Origin: Doris montereyensis
Taxonomy: Eukaryota > Mollusca > Gastropoda > Nudibranchia > Dorididae
Direction of reading: 5' to 3'
NCBI GenBank assembly: GCA_037039925.1
Contig: JAXRKP010000201.1
Coordinates: 62,001 to 126,000, forward strand
DNA length: 64,000 nt
Below, piece after piece: positions 23,635-34,664 of this stretch (position 1 is the stretch's first letter; every line of letters begins with the position of its first letter). The notes below the pieces were generated by a model. The model saw only the letters and a list, made by a program, of their open reading frames with translations. It was not told where the DNA came from and made no database searches. Position numbers and translations under genes: made by a program.

Positions 23635-26600
23635 TGGCTGAAAAAAGTATCTTTCGTTTATTTTATTAAACTCACTCCACTCCCCTTGTCCATAATAAAA
23701 CATTTTAAAGCCCCTTATAAATATATTATAATTACAACAACAATGAAACAGCAGAGAAGCACCCACACATGCTTTAGTCACAGTCACAGTGTGAAGTGTG
23801 GAGGGGCAATGGCCAACGTAACAAGTAACAACACTAACATTAGTAACAACAAACACACCTTCATTACAGTGAAACGGGAACAAAAATTATCCAATTTCTT
23901 TGCTTGTTCAATCACCATAAATTTTCCAATTGTTTCTCCCACTCCCAGTCAGTTTCAACCATTTATTTAGTATGGGTGCCCAAAAACCATCCTTGCTAAT
24001 CAATGTTCATAAAAAATTGTTACAACAATTCAAAGTCTTTGACTTTTGAGTGAGTTAGCCTACCGTTTTGAAAGGAAGAGTCACCATGAAAAGAATGTCC
24101 CTACACTGACACTGACGACATTGTGACATTGACAATGACAAAGTGACAGCACTGGACTTGTTTTTTGTAGAGTAATTTGCAATGTCACATTGTCATCAAG
24201 GACATGCTGCATCATGATTCTAGTTGTTTCTCCTTCTGGTACAATGTACAATGTATAAACTATTCATGAAGAAGTATAAAAAACTTTCCTCGCTAGGGTA
24301 ACATATTTTAATTTCACAATACATATATGTAATTAAAGAGCGGTCCCAGAATTCCATTTTGAACATGTACTATTACTTATACTAGTATACTAATAACACA
24401 CAGTCATCAGATACATACACAGATCTGGCCTTACTTTAACGTAAGTTATTTTGTTTAGCCATCCATCTGATTACTACATGTACATGTAATTGTAACTTAA
24501 CAAAAACAATTCTTTCCAAAGATAAAACTATTTGAAGTACATGTATTAGGAAAATACTCAAGGTTATGAACACATTTTGAAAGGATTTTTACAGAATTTT
24601 AAATTGGACTAATTGGACTGGACATAAAATTCAACCCACCTTATTATAACCACTAGCAGTAGTTTAATAATGAATGATAATGATATAATAGTAATACATG
24701 TACATTGCAGTACAGCATACTACAATACTGGTAATTATTAATAGTATTATTAATATTATTATAAGCACAATAGGTGTTGTACTCTTATTTACTAATTACA
24801 TGTGTATGATGAATTAGTATGATGTGACGGATAGTGAGATGAAATAATATTGAAGTAAGCCCTGTTGTAGTTGTAGTTGTATGAACAAAGCGTGAAAATT
24901 TCCCCGTTTGTTCCTATCAATTTAACTTATGTATAGGTGTAATTGGCATAGTGTACTGGGTTGGAATATGTCGTTGTGTTTTTCCTGCCGCTTCCGGTTG
25001 CCATGGATTTTGCACCCAAATTTCACCATGTTAAATATCGATAGTCTTTTCAGTTTTCAACAAATTTCTTTCAAACTTAGCACATGCCTTATTTGATACA
25101 ATATCTACATATGATTAGATTAGGTTTTTGTTTCATTTATAAGTTTTGATTGTATGAATTTTTTTAAATAGCATATGAGAACAACCAAAAATATACAAAA
25201 ATACTGTACAAAAAATTCAATTTTTCCAAAAACTATAATATATGTACATATTAAAAAAAAAACTTCTGATCATTTTCTTTCCCCCCCCCCCCCACTCATC
25301 ATGCATGCCAAATTTCATGAAGATACGCTGAGAAGTAAAAAAAGTAGATAGGAAATAATGAACAAAAAAGGACATTTTGAAAAAATCGTATTTTTCTCTT
25401 ATTTTCTGTTATTTGAATACATTTTTTCTCCCATAAACCTAAGAAAAGAGTGTGACAATACTTTGAAACGTCATAAAACTTTGAGACGCTCTCAACTACT
25501 TCTTATTGACACTGTTTCAAGTGCATCAGCACCTTTTACTCATTTTGAGATGGTGCCTTTTGATAAAAGGTGCATGGAATATGTTCCGTATTTTCCGGAC
25601 GATCTAAGGCAATATTCATAATAGGTCCTCAAATAAGTTTGTTTTGGATAGAAGTACTTTAGGTAATATTTCTAGCTTTTATTGTATAATAGCTGTGTTG
25701 AAAGATAGGCCTGTATCGTTTCTAAACAATTCGGATAAATTCAAAGAATCAATACTGAGCTTCTTTTATTATATCATTATGACGGGAATAAGCTGCTATA
25801 TCCACTAGTATGATAGACTAAATTTGTCCCATTTTCGGCAAAAATGGCATTCCCAGAACCTCCCCCCCTCCCCCCTTAAGACCCCGCTAGTTAGTACATC
25901 CCGATCCGACTTAGAACTCGGTCTGATCTTGAGCTGACAAAATGAAAAGGAACCCCCCCCTCCCCTCCCCCAACCACGCGCAATTGTCAATTTAATGCTA
26001 ATAATTGGTCCGAAAACTAGTACATGAACCAGTGGGTGTTATAAGCACGTCACACGGGTGTGCCAGACGCCGACTGACACCGACAGACACGAGGAAAGCT
26101 CACCACTCACCGTGGTGACCTGTCACGTCAGTGACTGTGACTGTGACCATGCCTTAGCGCCTTGGGCACAACAGACGATCGAAGATTTCGTAGCTGTCAC
26201 ATGCCAAGATGTGGAGGCAAGGCAATAAGTAATAAGCGACTGGCATTGCAACACCAAAGACAAGTGGCGGGGTAAGGACAACCCTCTTATTGTTGTGAGT
26301 TTTCTCAAGCCGTCTTGCATTTGTGATCATTCAACTTTCCTCTTTTCTGATTAGCTGAAAACGGAATGACCAATCACATAGTGTTTTCAGCATGTATGGA
26401 AGTGATTGCACAAATTACTACATCGTTTTGTCATAGTCATTTGCTCAGCTCGCTGGAGGCTAGATCTATCTACCTGTAAAGGACTGCATACTTTTCAAAA
26501 CATCATTCAAAGCACATCTTCAGTCCATCAAAATGCGATAAAACTGCTTATCTATTGGGGTGTTTTCAACATTTTAAGGTCATGGGGAATAGCCAAAACA

Positions 26601-26900
26601 TAATACATGTATATAAATAATGAAGCAAAAATACAAGGCATGTCGGAGTTCACGTAAGAACCTGGTCTGCCTAAGAACCCGCTGTGTCTGTCTCCCGAAG
26701 ATCGAGCTCTTTGGCAGACACCACAGAGCTGTATCTGGTTGTATGTTTTCCAACATCAAAATAGACCCTTCCATAAATACGATTGTCTTTCGTTATGTTA
26801 TACATAGGGTTGTTGTGTTGCCAATTAGTGTAGTTCATACGTAACGGCATTGAAGGTCTGAGTTTTGTTTGAGTTGTATTTAAATTCCTTTTGTTTTTAA
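23635..26900. other. AT-rich non-coding stretch
   Basis: No exon, RNA gene or complete element was recognised. The open frames at 23,686-23,970 and 25,358-25,621 have no recognisable motifs. C or G runs occur at about 25,282-25,294, 25,860-25,877 and 25,951-25,970. Confidence 0.5.
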
Positions 26901-27209
26901 AATTTGATATTACCCACGTCCACAAATATGGTGATCTCGAGGTTTTCGGTAGGGTTTTTAATTTTCCCCAGACTGCCCTGTAAACAACCAAGGGTTCTTT
27001 ACTTTAATGTGCGCAGAGTGTTGTGATCTGTACACGGGACCTCCTTTTTATCATCCATCTCCGATGGGACAAGGGTGTCGATCCACCTACTTTGACCAGG
27101 GGGGGGGGATAGATTTGCTCGAAAACAACTCGAGAAAATTATTCAACTGTTGGCGGGGCTCGATGGCTGAGAAGCCGATATCTTGCATCTGAACTACCGA
27201 GTACCCCCC
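26901..27209 (-). mobile_element. SINE family 1 copy
   Basis: Read on the reverse strand, the head runs from the G run at 27,203-27,209, through CAAGATATCGGCTTC-like and B-box-like segments and the conserved core (plus strand GGGACCTCCTTTTTATCATC at about 27,038), to the tail near 26,901. Confidence 0.85.
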
Positions 27210-27284
27210 TCCCTTCCTTCCCCAGTTACACTTACACCACAGTACACACAGTACAGTCAGCGAACACTTTAAAAAGTCATCTGG

Positions 27285-27460
<176 letters not shown>

Positions 27461-29400
27461 CTTTATTCATCCAAAGAAGGAAATTACATTCTGTTCCTCA
27501 TAAGTAAGTTTAGAAATCATAATACATAGATCTATTCATTATTAAAAATGCTAAACATTAATGCAGTAATATAATAAAAGTATTAGTATGACAAATACAT
27601 CACAGAAATGCGTAAGATATACAACATCACTCGAGCCCTCCGACAGCCCCCACCCCCCCCCCCCCACACACACACACAACCGACCCCCTCACACACGTGC
27701 TTGGTCAAAGCTCATTCGTCCATGCCTGTCCCCCCCACGTCCATTTGTTACGATAAATACATTACAGAGATGCGTAGGATATACAACCATATTCTATCCC
27801 CGCCCATCACACAACACTACCCAACCAACCCCTACGCACATGCACGCATTCGATCAAAGCTCATTTGTCCATTTCCTCCCCCCCCTCCAATCCATTTGTT
27901 TTGATGAATAAATCACAGAAATGCGTAGGATACACAACCCCCCTTTCGACCCCCCCCCTTCCCCACACACATACAATACATAGAAATTGACCCCCATACA
28001 CACGCCTTCGGACAAAGCTCATTCATCCATGCCTAGCCCCACCTCCATTTGTGTTGATAAATACATCACAGAAATGCGTAGGTCCTCATCCCCCCCTACC
28101 CACACACACACATACTACGTCCCAACCAACCCCACAAACACGCCCTCGGTCAAAGCTCATATATCTACGTCCAACCCCCCACGTCCATTTGTTTTGTTAA
28201 AAATCGTGACCGCTGACGGAATGAATGATTTCAGGTATCTGTTTGTGTTGGCCACTGGGACTCTGAACCTACCACTTTTAATTATTTTTAGACAGTCTAC
28301 ACGAAATGGATGAGTTTCGTCATCAGTGATGTCAGTCAGGTTTTTGGTTATACGTCGTTCATAAACTGTGTCAAATGAGTCCTGTGTATTCCCAATCAGC
28401 CCACCTGCCTTTCTGATCACCCCGTCAAGTCTCCTCCTATCAAATGTAGTTATGTTCCCACCCCAACTGGGAAGCCTCAAGGTCAACCCCGAACACATAA
28501 CTGACGAATAGAACATTTGTAATAGGTGTGTATTGACATAAAAAGATCTCAGTTTTCTCATGCAATAAAGCCGTGTGTTCGCTTTTTTCATGATGTTGTC
28601 TTTGTTCTCGGTCCAATTCAAAGTGTTATCAATTATTATTCCTAAATACTTGTAGTTCTGTACTCGCTCAATTTTTACCCCTTTTATGGTGACTGGGAGG
28701 ATTCAATTTTATTTTTCCGGAAATCAATTATCATTTTTTCAGTTTTTGAAATATTTAATTTAATGTAGTTTTGGTCGCATCAGCTCACAAAATTGTCTAC
28801 TTCACTCAAATAGTTGTTGTCATTGTCATTAATTATAAGTCCGATTTCCACAGTATCGTCCGCGTATTTTCTTTGATGACATCGTCATGTTTGTATCTAC
28901 AGTCTGCGGTGTACAGGGAGAAGAGAAATGGGGATATTACTGTGCCCTGGGGAGCACCAGTATTAGTATATAATGTGTCAGAAGTTAGGTCAACGAAAGG
29001 TTTGGTTTGATTTTCTAAGAGAAAGGGGAAGATGAACGCCACATTTTGACAAATTGTGGGCGGTTGCCGAGGTAATCTAAAATCTAAAGTACAGTGTTAG
29101 TATTGACATTCATTTAAAGGAATTTTTAGCGAGTATGTGTGGTTGGATGGTGTTCAATGCACTAGAAAAATCGTAAAACATAATTCGGATAGAACCGCCT
29201 TTTTCTATCTCAAGATGTGAGTAAATAGAATTTAATGCATGTACCAAAACATCGTCAACAGATCTATGTTTCCTATATGCAAACTTCAAAGGATCGATAA
29301 AATTGTCAACCAAAATTTGTAATGTGCAAAGAATTACTTTTTCAAATATTTTCATAGGATATGCCGTTAATGCTATGGGGCGGAGGCCGAGTGTCTCCAC
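27461..29400 (-). mobile_element. L2/CR1-like LINE, 5'-truncated and frame-broken
   Basis: Minus-strand frames give a non-LTR reverse transcriptase of the L2/CR1 type. At 29,110-29,400: LRPIALTAYPMKIFEKVIL, DPLKFAYRKHRSVDDVLVHA and MFYDFSSALNTI. At 28,833-29,042: NTGAPQGTVISPFLFSLYT. At 28,157-28,621: the C-terminal end with TFDRRRLDGVIRKAGGLIG and NRYLKSFIPSAVTIFN. The catalytic YxDD/FADD region and everything 5' of the palm are missing or unreadable. The 3'UTR contains a ~150-bp tandem repeat (27,590-28,198). The element ends in GGATGAATAAAGGTATT and the AAT tract. Confidence 0.85.
27590..28198. repeat. ~150-bp tandem repeat in the LINE 3'UTR, four units
   Basis: AATACATCACAGAAATGCGT (or close variants) starts units near 27,592, 27,755, 27,905 and 28,059. 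Each holds a C/CA-rich middle, a GTCAAAGCTCATTCGTCCAT-like word and CCATTTGTT. Copies differ mainly in the C and CA runs. Confidence 0.9.
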
Positions 29401-29842
29401 AAGGTGTGATGAGTTAGTGAGTCATGAGTGGTTGTCAGAGATGTGTTTTATTGCCACACCACATCACACCACATCATACCACACCACATTCACCGTTTTA
29501 TTTGCTAGGAACCACTCTCAACTTAAAAAGAGAAAAAAAAGTTGTTCTTATTTTCCGACTAGAGTTGCGAAGAATGTAAGCGTAAGTGTAAGTTTAAGTG
29601 CAAGACCAACACACACCACAGTGTCTACGTTTAAAAAATAATTTGGTCATTGATCACACATGGTTCAATAATGGGATGCAGTCCGATTTTAATACATATA
29701 CAATGTATCAAGTCTCCCAAGATCACAAGGGGAAGTCGGTGAGACTGTGTGGGAAGCCATGAAGCCATGAAGCCACGCCCTTGGCAGCCGTACAACCTTT
29801 TTTTTCAAAATTAAGCTCAACATTGTAAATCCTTCGCACCCT
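29401..29842. other. No gene seen
   Basis: Contains short CACAC/CCACATCA repeats near 29,455-29,490 and nothing else that could be named. Confidence 0.5.
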
Positions 29843-30077
29843 GGGGGGGGGGAGAGGAGACTCGGGTGGTCAAGAGGCAAGATGTCGGCCCCTCAACCAA
29901 AAGGTAATGGGTTCGAGCCTCGCCAGCGGTTGAAAACATTTTCTCGAGTTTTTTCGAGTAAAATTTACCTCCATTTGGTCGAGGTAGGTGGATGGGCACC
30001 TAGTCCCATCGGAGACGGACGATAAAAGGGGTCCCGTGTGCAGATCGAAACAGTCTGTGCACGTTGAAGATCCCTTA
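29843..30077 (+). mobile_element. SINE family 1, 5' half, split by a Harbinger insertion
   Basis: The tRNA-like head (CTCGGGTGGTCAAGAGGCAA, B box GGGTTCGAGCCTC) and core run to TGAAGATCCCTTA, where the sequence leaves the SINE. It resumes at 31,624 with TTAGCTGTTTACAGGG. Confidence 0.95.
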
Positions 30078-30411
30078 AGCCGGCCATCCACGACACAGGT
30101 TTCCCTTGAGGCTTGGCCTTTCCGTGGCCTGAATGCGGCCTCAACTGGCCTGAATGCGGCCTGTTCAGGCCAAAATTCCAACCCTCAAGGCCCCCTCACG
30201 CCGGCCTCTTGAATTCTGTCGGCGATAGATATTTTATGCCAAGCCTTTAGGCCAAAGTACTGGGAGAAAATAATTTGGATAAATAAAAGTTAATAAAATT
30301 GAACTTAGACTTCAGATTCGTAATCAGCGTTGAATTTTAATGCGGGAAAATACCAAATACGTATATATTATTATAATTTGTTTGGTTTTTGAAAACATAA
30401 AAAAGAGACTG

Positions 30412-30511
<100 letters not shown>

Positions 30512-30606
30512 CTCCCCCCACACACAGTGGTTAACTTTTATTACAAACTTAAAATATAAAGTGAATTATTCTTGCCGTAGACAACTGGTAGAAAGGTGGG
30601 AGGAAA

Positions 30607-30850
30607 CCTATGCAGCGCGTCATGAGTTCTAGGAAAAGCACAATCGAAACTGAACAAGTCAATGTAGGGACGTGTTTGTATGCTAGTACAACCTATGCAG
30701 CGTGTCATGAGTTCTCGATCGAAACTGAACAAGTCAATGTAGGGACGTGTTTGTATGCTAGTACAACCTATGCAGCGTGTCATGAGTTCTAGGAAAAAAA
30801 CACGATCGAAACTGAACAAGTCAATGTAGGGACGTGTTTGTATGCTAGTC
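30607..30850 (+). repeat. ~80-bp tandem repeat, three copies, inside the Harbinger element
   Basis: Each copy contains TATGCAGCGYGTCATGAGTT and TCAATGTAGGGACGTGTTTG. Copies start near 30,607, 30,689 and 30,769; the first and third share the AGGAAAA insert that the second lacks. Confidence 0.95.
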
Positions 30851-30902
30851 AGTTATTACTCATCCAAGGCCTAGGCTAGTTGAAGATAGCAAGCATAGAA
30901 TC

Positions 30903-31149
30903 ATGTCGGTTTGGTCAAGAGAATTTACTCTAGAATTTATTGAATTGTACAAAGAATATGAATGTTTATGGAGAATCAAAAGTAAAGACTATAGCAACAG
31001 ACAACTCAAAAAACAGAGCATATGAAAACCTGGTTCAACTGGTTCACAAAGTTGATAAGAAAGCTGATCGTGATTCGGTAATAAAGAAAATAAACAATAT
31101 GAAAAGTTCATTCAGGAAAGAGCTGAAGGAAGTAAGAGATTCCACGTAG
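30903..31149 (+). pseudogene. MADF-domain protein of Harbinger, truncated and frameshifted
   Basis: From ATG at 30,903 it reads MSVWSREFTLEFIELYKEYE, then CLWRIKSKDYSNRQLK. It slips at the run of six A at about 31,009-31,014 and goes on in the next frame as NRAYENLVQLVHKV and SVIKKINNMKSSFRKELKEV, stopping at TAG (31,147-31,149). The W..E...L...Y......LW order is that of a MADF (Myb/SANT-like) DNA-binding domain, which Harbinger elements carry as a second protein next to the transposase. Only the domain's N-terminal ~80 residues remain; its end and the rest of the protein were lost in the internal deletion. One A fewer in the run would restore the frame. Confidence 0.8.
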
Positions 31150-31393
31150 TGAATTTTAAATCTTCCAAAGATCGACCCGTCGCTAAAAAACGCAATGTTG
31201 CGGTCAGTCTTTCATGTGGTGTTATTGCTTTCCGCATCACAGTATCCTGTTTCTCAATAAACGGGCCTACCATTTCAAGAAGATGGTAATATATATCCTC
31301 ATCCATACTCAGATAGTTTCTGTAATCAGATGTATAATCAGTCAATTCCTTCAACAAGTTTGTATGAGTGTGTTTATGTTTCAGAAGTAGCCA
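31112..31393 (-). pseudogene. Harbinger transposase, N-terminal fragment
   Basis: The minus strand reads KELTDYTSDYRNYLSMDEDI, then YYHLLEMVGPFIEKQDTVMR and KAITPHERLTATLRFLATG. This matches the conserved region just before the DDE catalytic core of Harbinger/HARBI1-type transposases (YRNYLRM...L..L...I.K.DT.MR.AI...ERL..TLRFLATG). The DDE residues are absent. The frame before residue ~1 is unclear because an upstream ATG at about 31,391 is in another frame. The last ~12 residues after EDLKF do not fit the family and mark the deletion junction with the MADF gene. Confidence 0.85.
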
Positions 31394-31623
31394 TTGTTTA
31401 CACTACATCGATGGTTTTTGTCTCCGCTTTTTCTTTGATTAAATAATGAAAATCGCCAAGCTTGAGACAACAACATCTACACTACTAGGCGGTGCCATAC
31501 TAAATGAATAGGGAAAACCTGTGTCAAGCCTGCGTTGTGAGTGGGCACTTTTCTAGCAAGCGGCCTCAAGGCCAGGACTCAAGGGCGCACCTCGAGGGAA
31601 ACCTGAGTCGTGGATGGCCGGCT

Positions 31624-31915
31624 TTAGCTGTTTACAGGGTAGTCTGGGCAAAATTTATTTTATTTTTGCACCAAAAAAATCGAGACCACCTTAGTTGTGG
31701 ATGTTTGGTAAATCAAATCAAATCAAATCGAGACCACCTTAGTTGTGGCTGTTGATAAATCAAATCAAATCGAGACCACCTTAGTTGTTGGACCACCTTA
31801 GTTGTGGCTGTTGGTAAATCAAATCAAATCGAGACCACCTTAGTTGTGGCTGTTGGTAAATCAAATCAAATCGAGACCACCTTAGTTGTGGCTGTTGGTA
31901 AATCAAATCAAATAA
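31624..31915 (+). mobile_element. SINE family 1, 3' half, with expanded tail
   Basis: It continues the copy that starts at 29,843: GCTGTTTACAGGGTAGTCTG, then CGAGACCACCTTAGTTGTGG and AAATCAAATCAAATC. The last two words are repeated about five times with a ~43-base period (31,679-31,915), turning the SINE tail into a minisatellite. Other copies in this window have only one. Confidence 0.93.
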
Positions 31916-32119
31916 ACAAAAGAACCTTGGGGTAGTAACTACGTGTGGTTTGTGTCGCAGAATTGAAATATAAAGTAAAAAATAATATCAGCGAATTTTC
32001 TTTCCAACCGAGTTTTCAGATCTTGTGACGCCAAATGGATTTGCTGAGCGAAAAACTGGAATGATTTTAGTGCTGCACTTAATCAATTTTTTTAGCACAT
32101 TATACTATAAAGTGTAAAC

Positions 32120-32425
32120 GACTCGTGGTGTCGAGCGGCTAGGCTGCCGGTCTGGGGATCATGAGGTCCCGAGTTCGAATCCTAGCAAAGCCAGGTCCGA
32201 CGTTGTGTTCCTCGGTAAAGACACTTACCAGTAACAGGCATTTCCCCACTCTACCCAGGTGCAAATGGGTACAGGCACTAGCTTGGAATAAAAACAACCT
32301 GTGTCAGACTAACGTCCTGACCAGGAAGTAATTATTGTCACCTGTTCCGTTTCATGCTATAGAAACCGGGATAAGCTCGGCTCTACGGGCTTTAAGGGCA
32401 TTGAAGGAACTTTACTTTATTAATA
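32120..32425 (+). mobile_element. SINE family 2, near-complete copy
   Basis: The tRNA-like head has an A-box-like TGTCGAGCGGCTAGGC and a B box GAGTTCGAATCC. A central core CGACGTTGTGTTCCTCGGTA and CACTCTACCCAGGTGCAAAT follows, then CACCTGTTCCGTTTCATGCT and a tail GAAGGAACTTTACTTTATTA. The core resembles central domains shared by SINEs of many animal phyla. Confidence 0.85.
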
Positions 32426-32782
32426 ACTTAATGAAAATGGCCACGAGACGGCTTTGGGCATGGAAATGGCATGGAAGTATTGGAAGTGAGAGGGGAGTTA
32501 ATTGGCTTCACTCCGATGTCGACTAGAGGTTAGAATAAACAAAGATGTCACTGTCGTCACATCCCGGGTGATACCGAGTCAAGTGCACTTATTAGATCGG
32601 GTCAGTATTCGATATCGAGGTTACGCAGGTAGGCGTGAACATTACTATTCCCATTTTTTGATTATGCAGCCTATTCAAAATGGCGGTTTAGGCGAATGAA
32701 AATTCTACTCAAAGACGGAGAAACAATTACATTTTAAATAATTAATCGTCATTTCTGGTTGAAAACTTCCTTAAATGAAACC

Positions 32783-32957
32783 AATCTTGGGATCATTTAT
32801 AAGCTACACGCAAATATGGTTTCTCTTAGTGGCCGGGCAACAAAGCCTTTGCCGAACAAAGAACGACCAACTCAGAATATAAATATACTTATCTGTTGAT
32901 ATGCCACTAAGAGTAAGAGTAAGAGTAACCATATTTTGCATGTAGGCTTTAAATCAT
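32783..32957. repeat. Imperfect inverted repeat, ~50-bp arms
   Basis: The left arm, about 32,783-32,834 (ends GGTTTCTCTTAGTGGC), pairs with the right arm, about 32,903-32,957 (starts GCCACTAAGAGTAAGAGTAA), across a ~68-base spacer. It abuts the LINE 3' end at 32,985. It has no coding potential and is possibly a small MITE. Confidence 0.7.
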
Positions 32958-33724
32958 CCTCGGATAGTTTTTTCTTTCTTCTTTCTTTCAATCTCAGTTC
33001 CCATTTTACCTTCCGGTGTATGGGTTTAGATGCCTGAGATGACTTTTCTCAAGGCTGTCCTGTCCTGGCATTTTCTGTTTCCTTCCAAAAAAGTTAAACT
33101 TCTTTGATTTAATGCCTCTTTTATATCTTTTACCCACTTTCTCAGAGGTCTGCCTTTTGGTCTTTTATCTTGGGTTTTTAGCACTGTATACTGATTTAGC
33201 TATTCTATTGTCATTGTCATTCATTCTGTTTACATGCCCAAACCATCTCAGTTGATTTATTTTTATCTTAGTTTTAATGCCATCTCCTTTGGTTTGATCT
33301 CTTATTGTTGTGTTTCTGATTTTGTCTCATTTAGTTTTCCCTACTACTCTTCTTAGATATTTCATTTCAGCTGCTTGTACTCTACTGTATTCTCTACTGT
33401 CTAAGGTCCAGGTTTCGTTGCCATAGAGGAGAGTAGGACAATAAACTGTGTTGTATACTGCCATTTTGATTTTTGTTGACAATTCTTGTTTACCTATAAA
33501 TACCTTTCCTAGATGGTTATATATTGTCATTCCCTTTTGGATTCTCTGGCTGATTTCTACTCTTAGTTTTCTCTCTGAGTTAATCATTACTCCTAGGTAA
33601 TCGTAGCTTTGAACTTGTTCTAAATTCTCCCTGGCCAATTTAAAGGTTTTTGTGTTTTAGGTTGCGTAGTTACTAGCATTGATTTTAGTTTTCTATGTAT
33701 TTATCTACTCTCATTCCTCTTTTT

Positions 33725-33865
33725 TAAAATTCATTAATTCAATTCAATTCAATTCAAAATACTTTTAATCATCCCTGAAGGACAATTATTCATATTCACA
33801 CAATAAAATTACAAAGCACAAAATCTAATATAAAGTTTACCATTGACCAAAATCACTTTTCATAT
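33725..33865 (-). mobile_element. L2-like LINE 3' tail nested in LINE copy A
   Basis: A segment absent from copy B interrupts copy A between the regions encoding NINMMNN and RGMRV. Its minus strand carries TTGTCCTTCAGGGATGATTA, AAAAGTATTTTG and a (AATTG)n tail, a form typical of L2/CR1-like 3' ends. It is about 135 bases and strongly 5'-truncated. Confidence 0.75.
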
Positions 33866-34613
33866 ATATTATTCATCATGTTGATATTTGACTGAAGGTC
33901 CCTTTTCTGATTTTCCAAACAGAGAACTAAGTCATTAGCAAATGAAAGCATTGATACTACATTGACTGGTTTGAGCTTCCATATACCTTCAAACATTTTC
34001 TTCATTTTTGAGGATGCCTTTGGGACTGAATCCATAAACGTGGTAAACAAAAGAGAACAGGATACAAAACCCTGTCTTACTCCTATATCTACATCAAATT
34101 ACTCAGATATGTTTTCGGCTACTCTCAATGCACATGTTGGTTTATTGTAAAAACGTTTAATGGCTTCTTTAAAATTTTGATCTATATTGTGTTCTTTAAA
34201 GGAATGCCATAGTTCGTCCCTCCTCACATTATCAAATGCCCTTTTTAAGTCAATAAAACACAGGTGCACGTTAATGTTTCTCTCGAGGAACATTTCTATT
34301 ATTTGTCTAATTGTAAATATATGGTCTTGTACACTTCATCCTGGTCTAAATCCACTCTGATGTTCTTCAATATGATCCTCTACTCTTTTCCTTAGTCTCA
34401 TTTCCAGTATCCTGGCATATACTTTTCCTGGTACTGGTACGCTACGGCTAAGTAGTGATATCTCTATTTAGTTTGAGCATTCCATAATTGATCCTTTTTT
34501 GTATATTGGTACTACCGTTTCCTTTTTCCAGTCTTCTGGCACCTGTTTGGACTTCCATGCTTGTATGCATATCCTTGGTTATAAATATTTTCGGATAAAC
34601 TTGATTTGCTCCT

Positions 34614-34664
34614 GTGGCCTTTCCTAAGTTCACTTTTCCTATAGCTGTTTGAATTTCTTCTATT
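34614..34664. repeat. 51-bp target-site duplication, left copy
   Basis: GTGGCCTTTCCTAAGTTCAC ... TTTCTTCTATT is repeated with one mismatch at 37,636-37,686. In LINE copy A it encodes the single segment around IQTAIRKVNLGKAT, so the second copy arose when the inner element inserted. Confidence 0.95.

Larger units (their letters stand above)
32985..34664 (-). mobile_element. APE-type LINE (copy A), 3' half
   Basis: This is the 3' half of a LINE whose 5' half is 37,636-39,243. Minus-strand frames give reverse transcriptase pieces: NLGKATGANQVYPKI (34,448-34,633); NVHLCFIDLKRAFDNVRRDE (34,099-34,293); and SFANDLVLCLENQ (33,853-34,050), where the FADD catalytic motif has become FAND. The C-terminal part (33,327-33,638) has VYCPTLLYGNETWTLDSREY and AAEMKYLRRVVGKTK. 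The end matches the other copies (GATAAAGAAAGAA-type). Frames are broken throughout and the element is dead. The endonuclease plus RT order marks an APE-type non-LTR element; the clade was not fixed. Confidence 0.88.

Noticed and set aside
25358..25621. Frame of 87 codons in AT-rich DNA
   Set aside because: No family motif, no splice partners and no other support. Length is within chance for this composition and number of frames.
32125..32200. tRNA gene candidates at SINE heads (also 60,640-60,714, 23,271, 29,850, 42,230)
   Set aside because: A and B boxes are visible, but the sequence does not close an acceptor stem and continues into shared SINE bodies, so these are tRNA-derived SINE heads.
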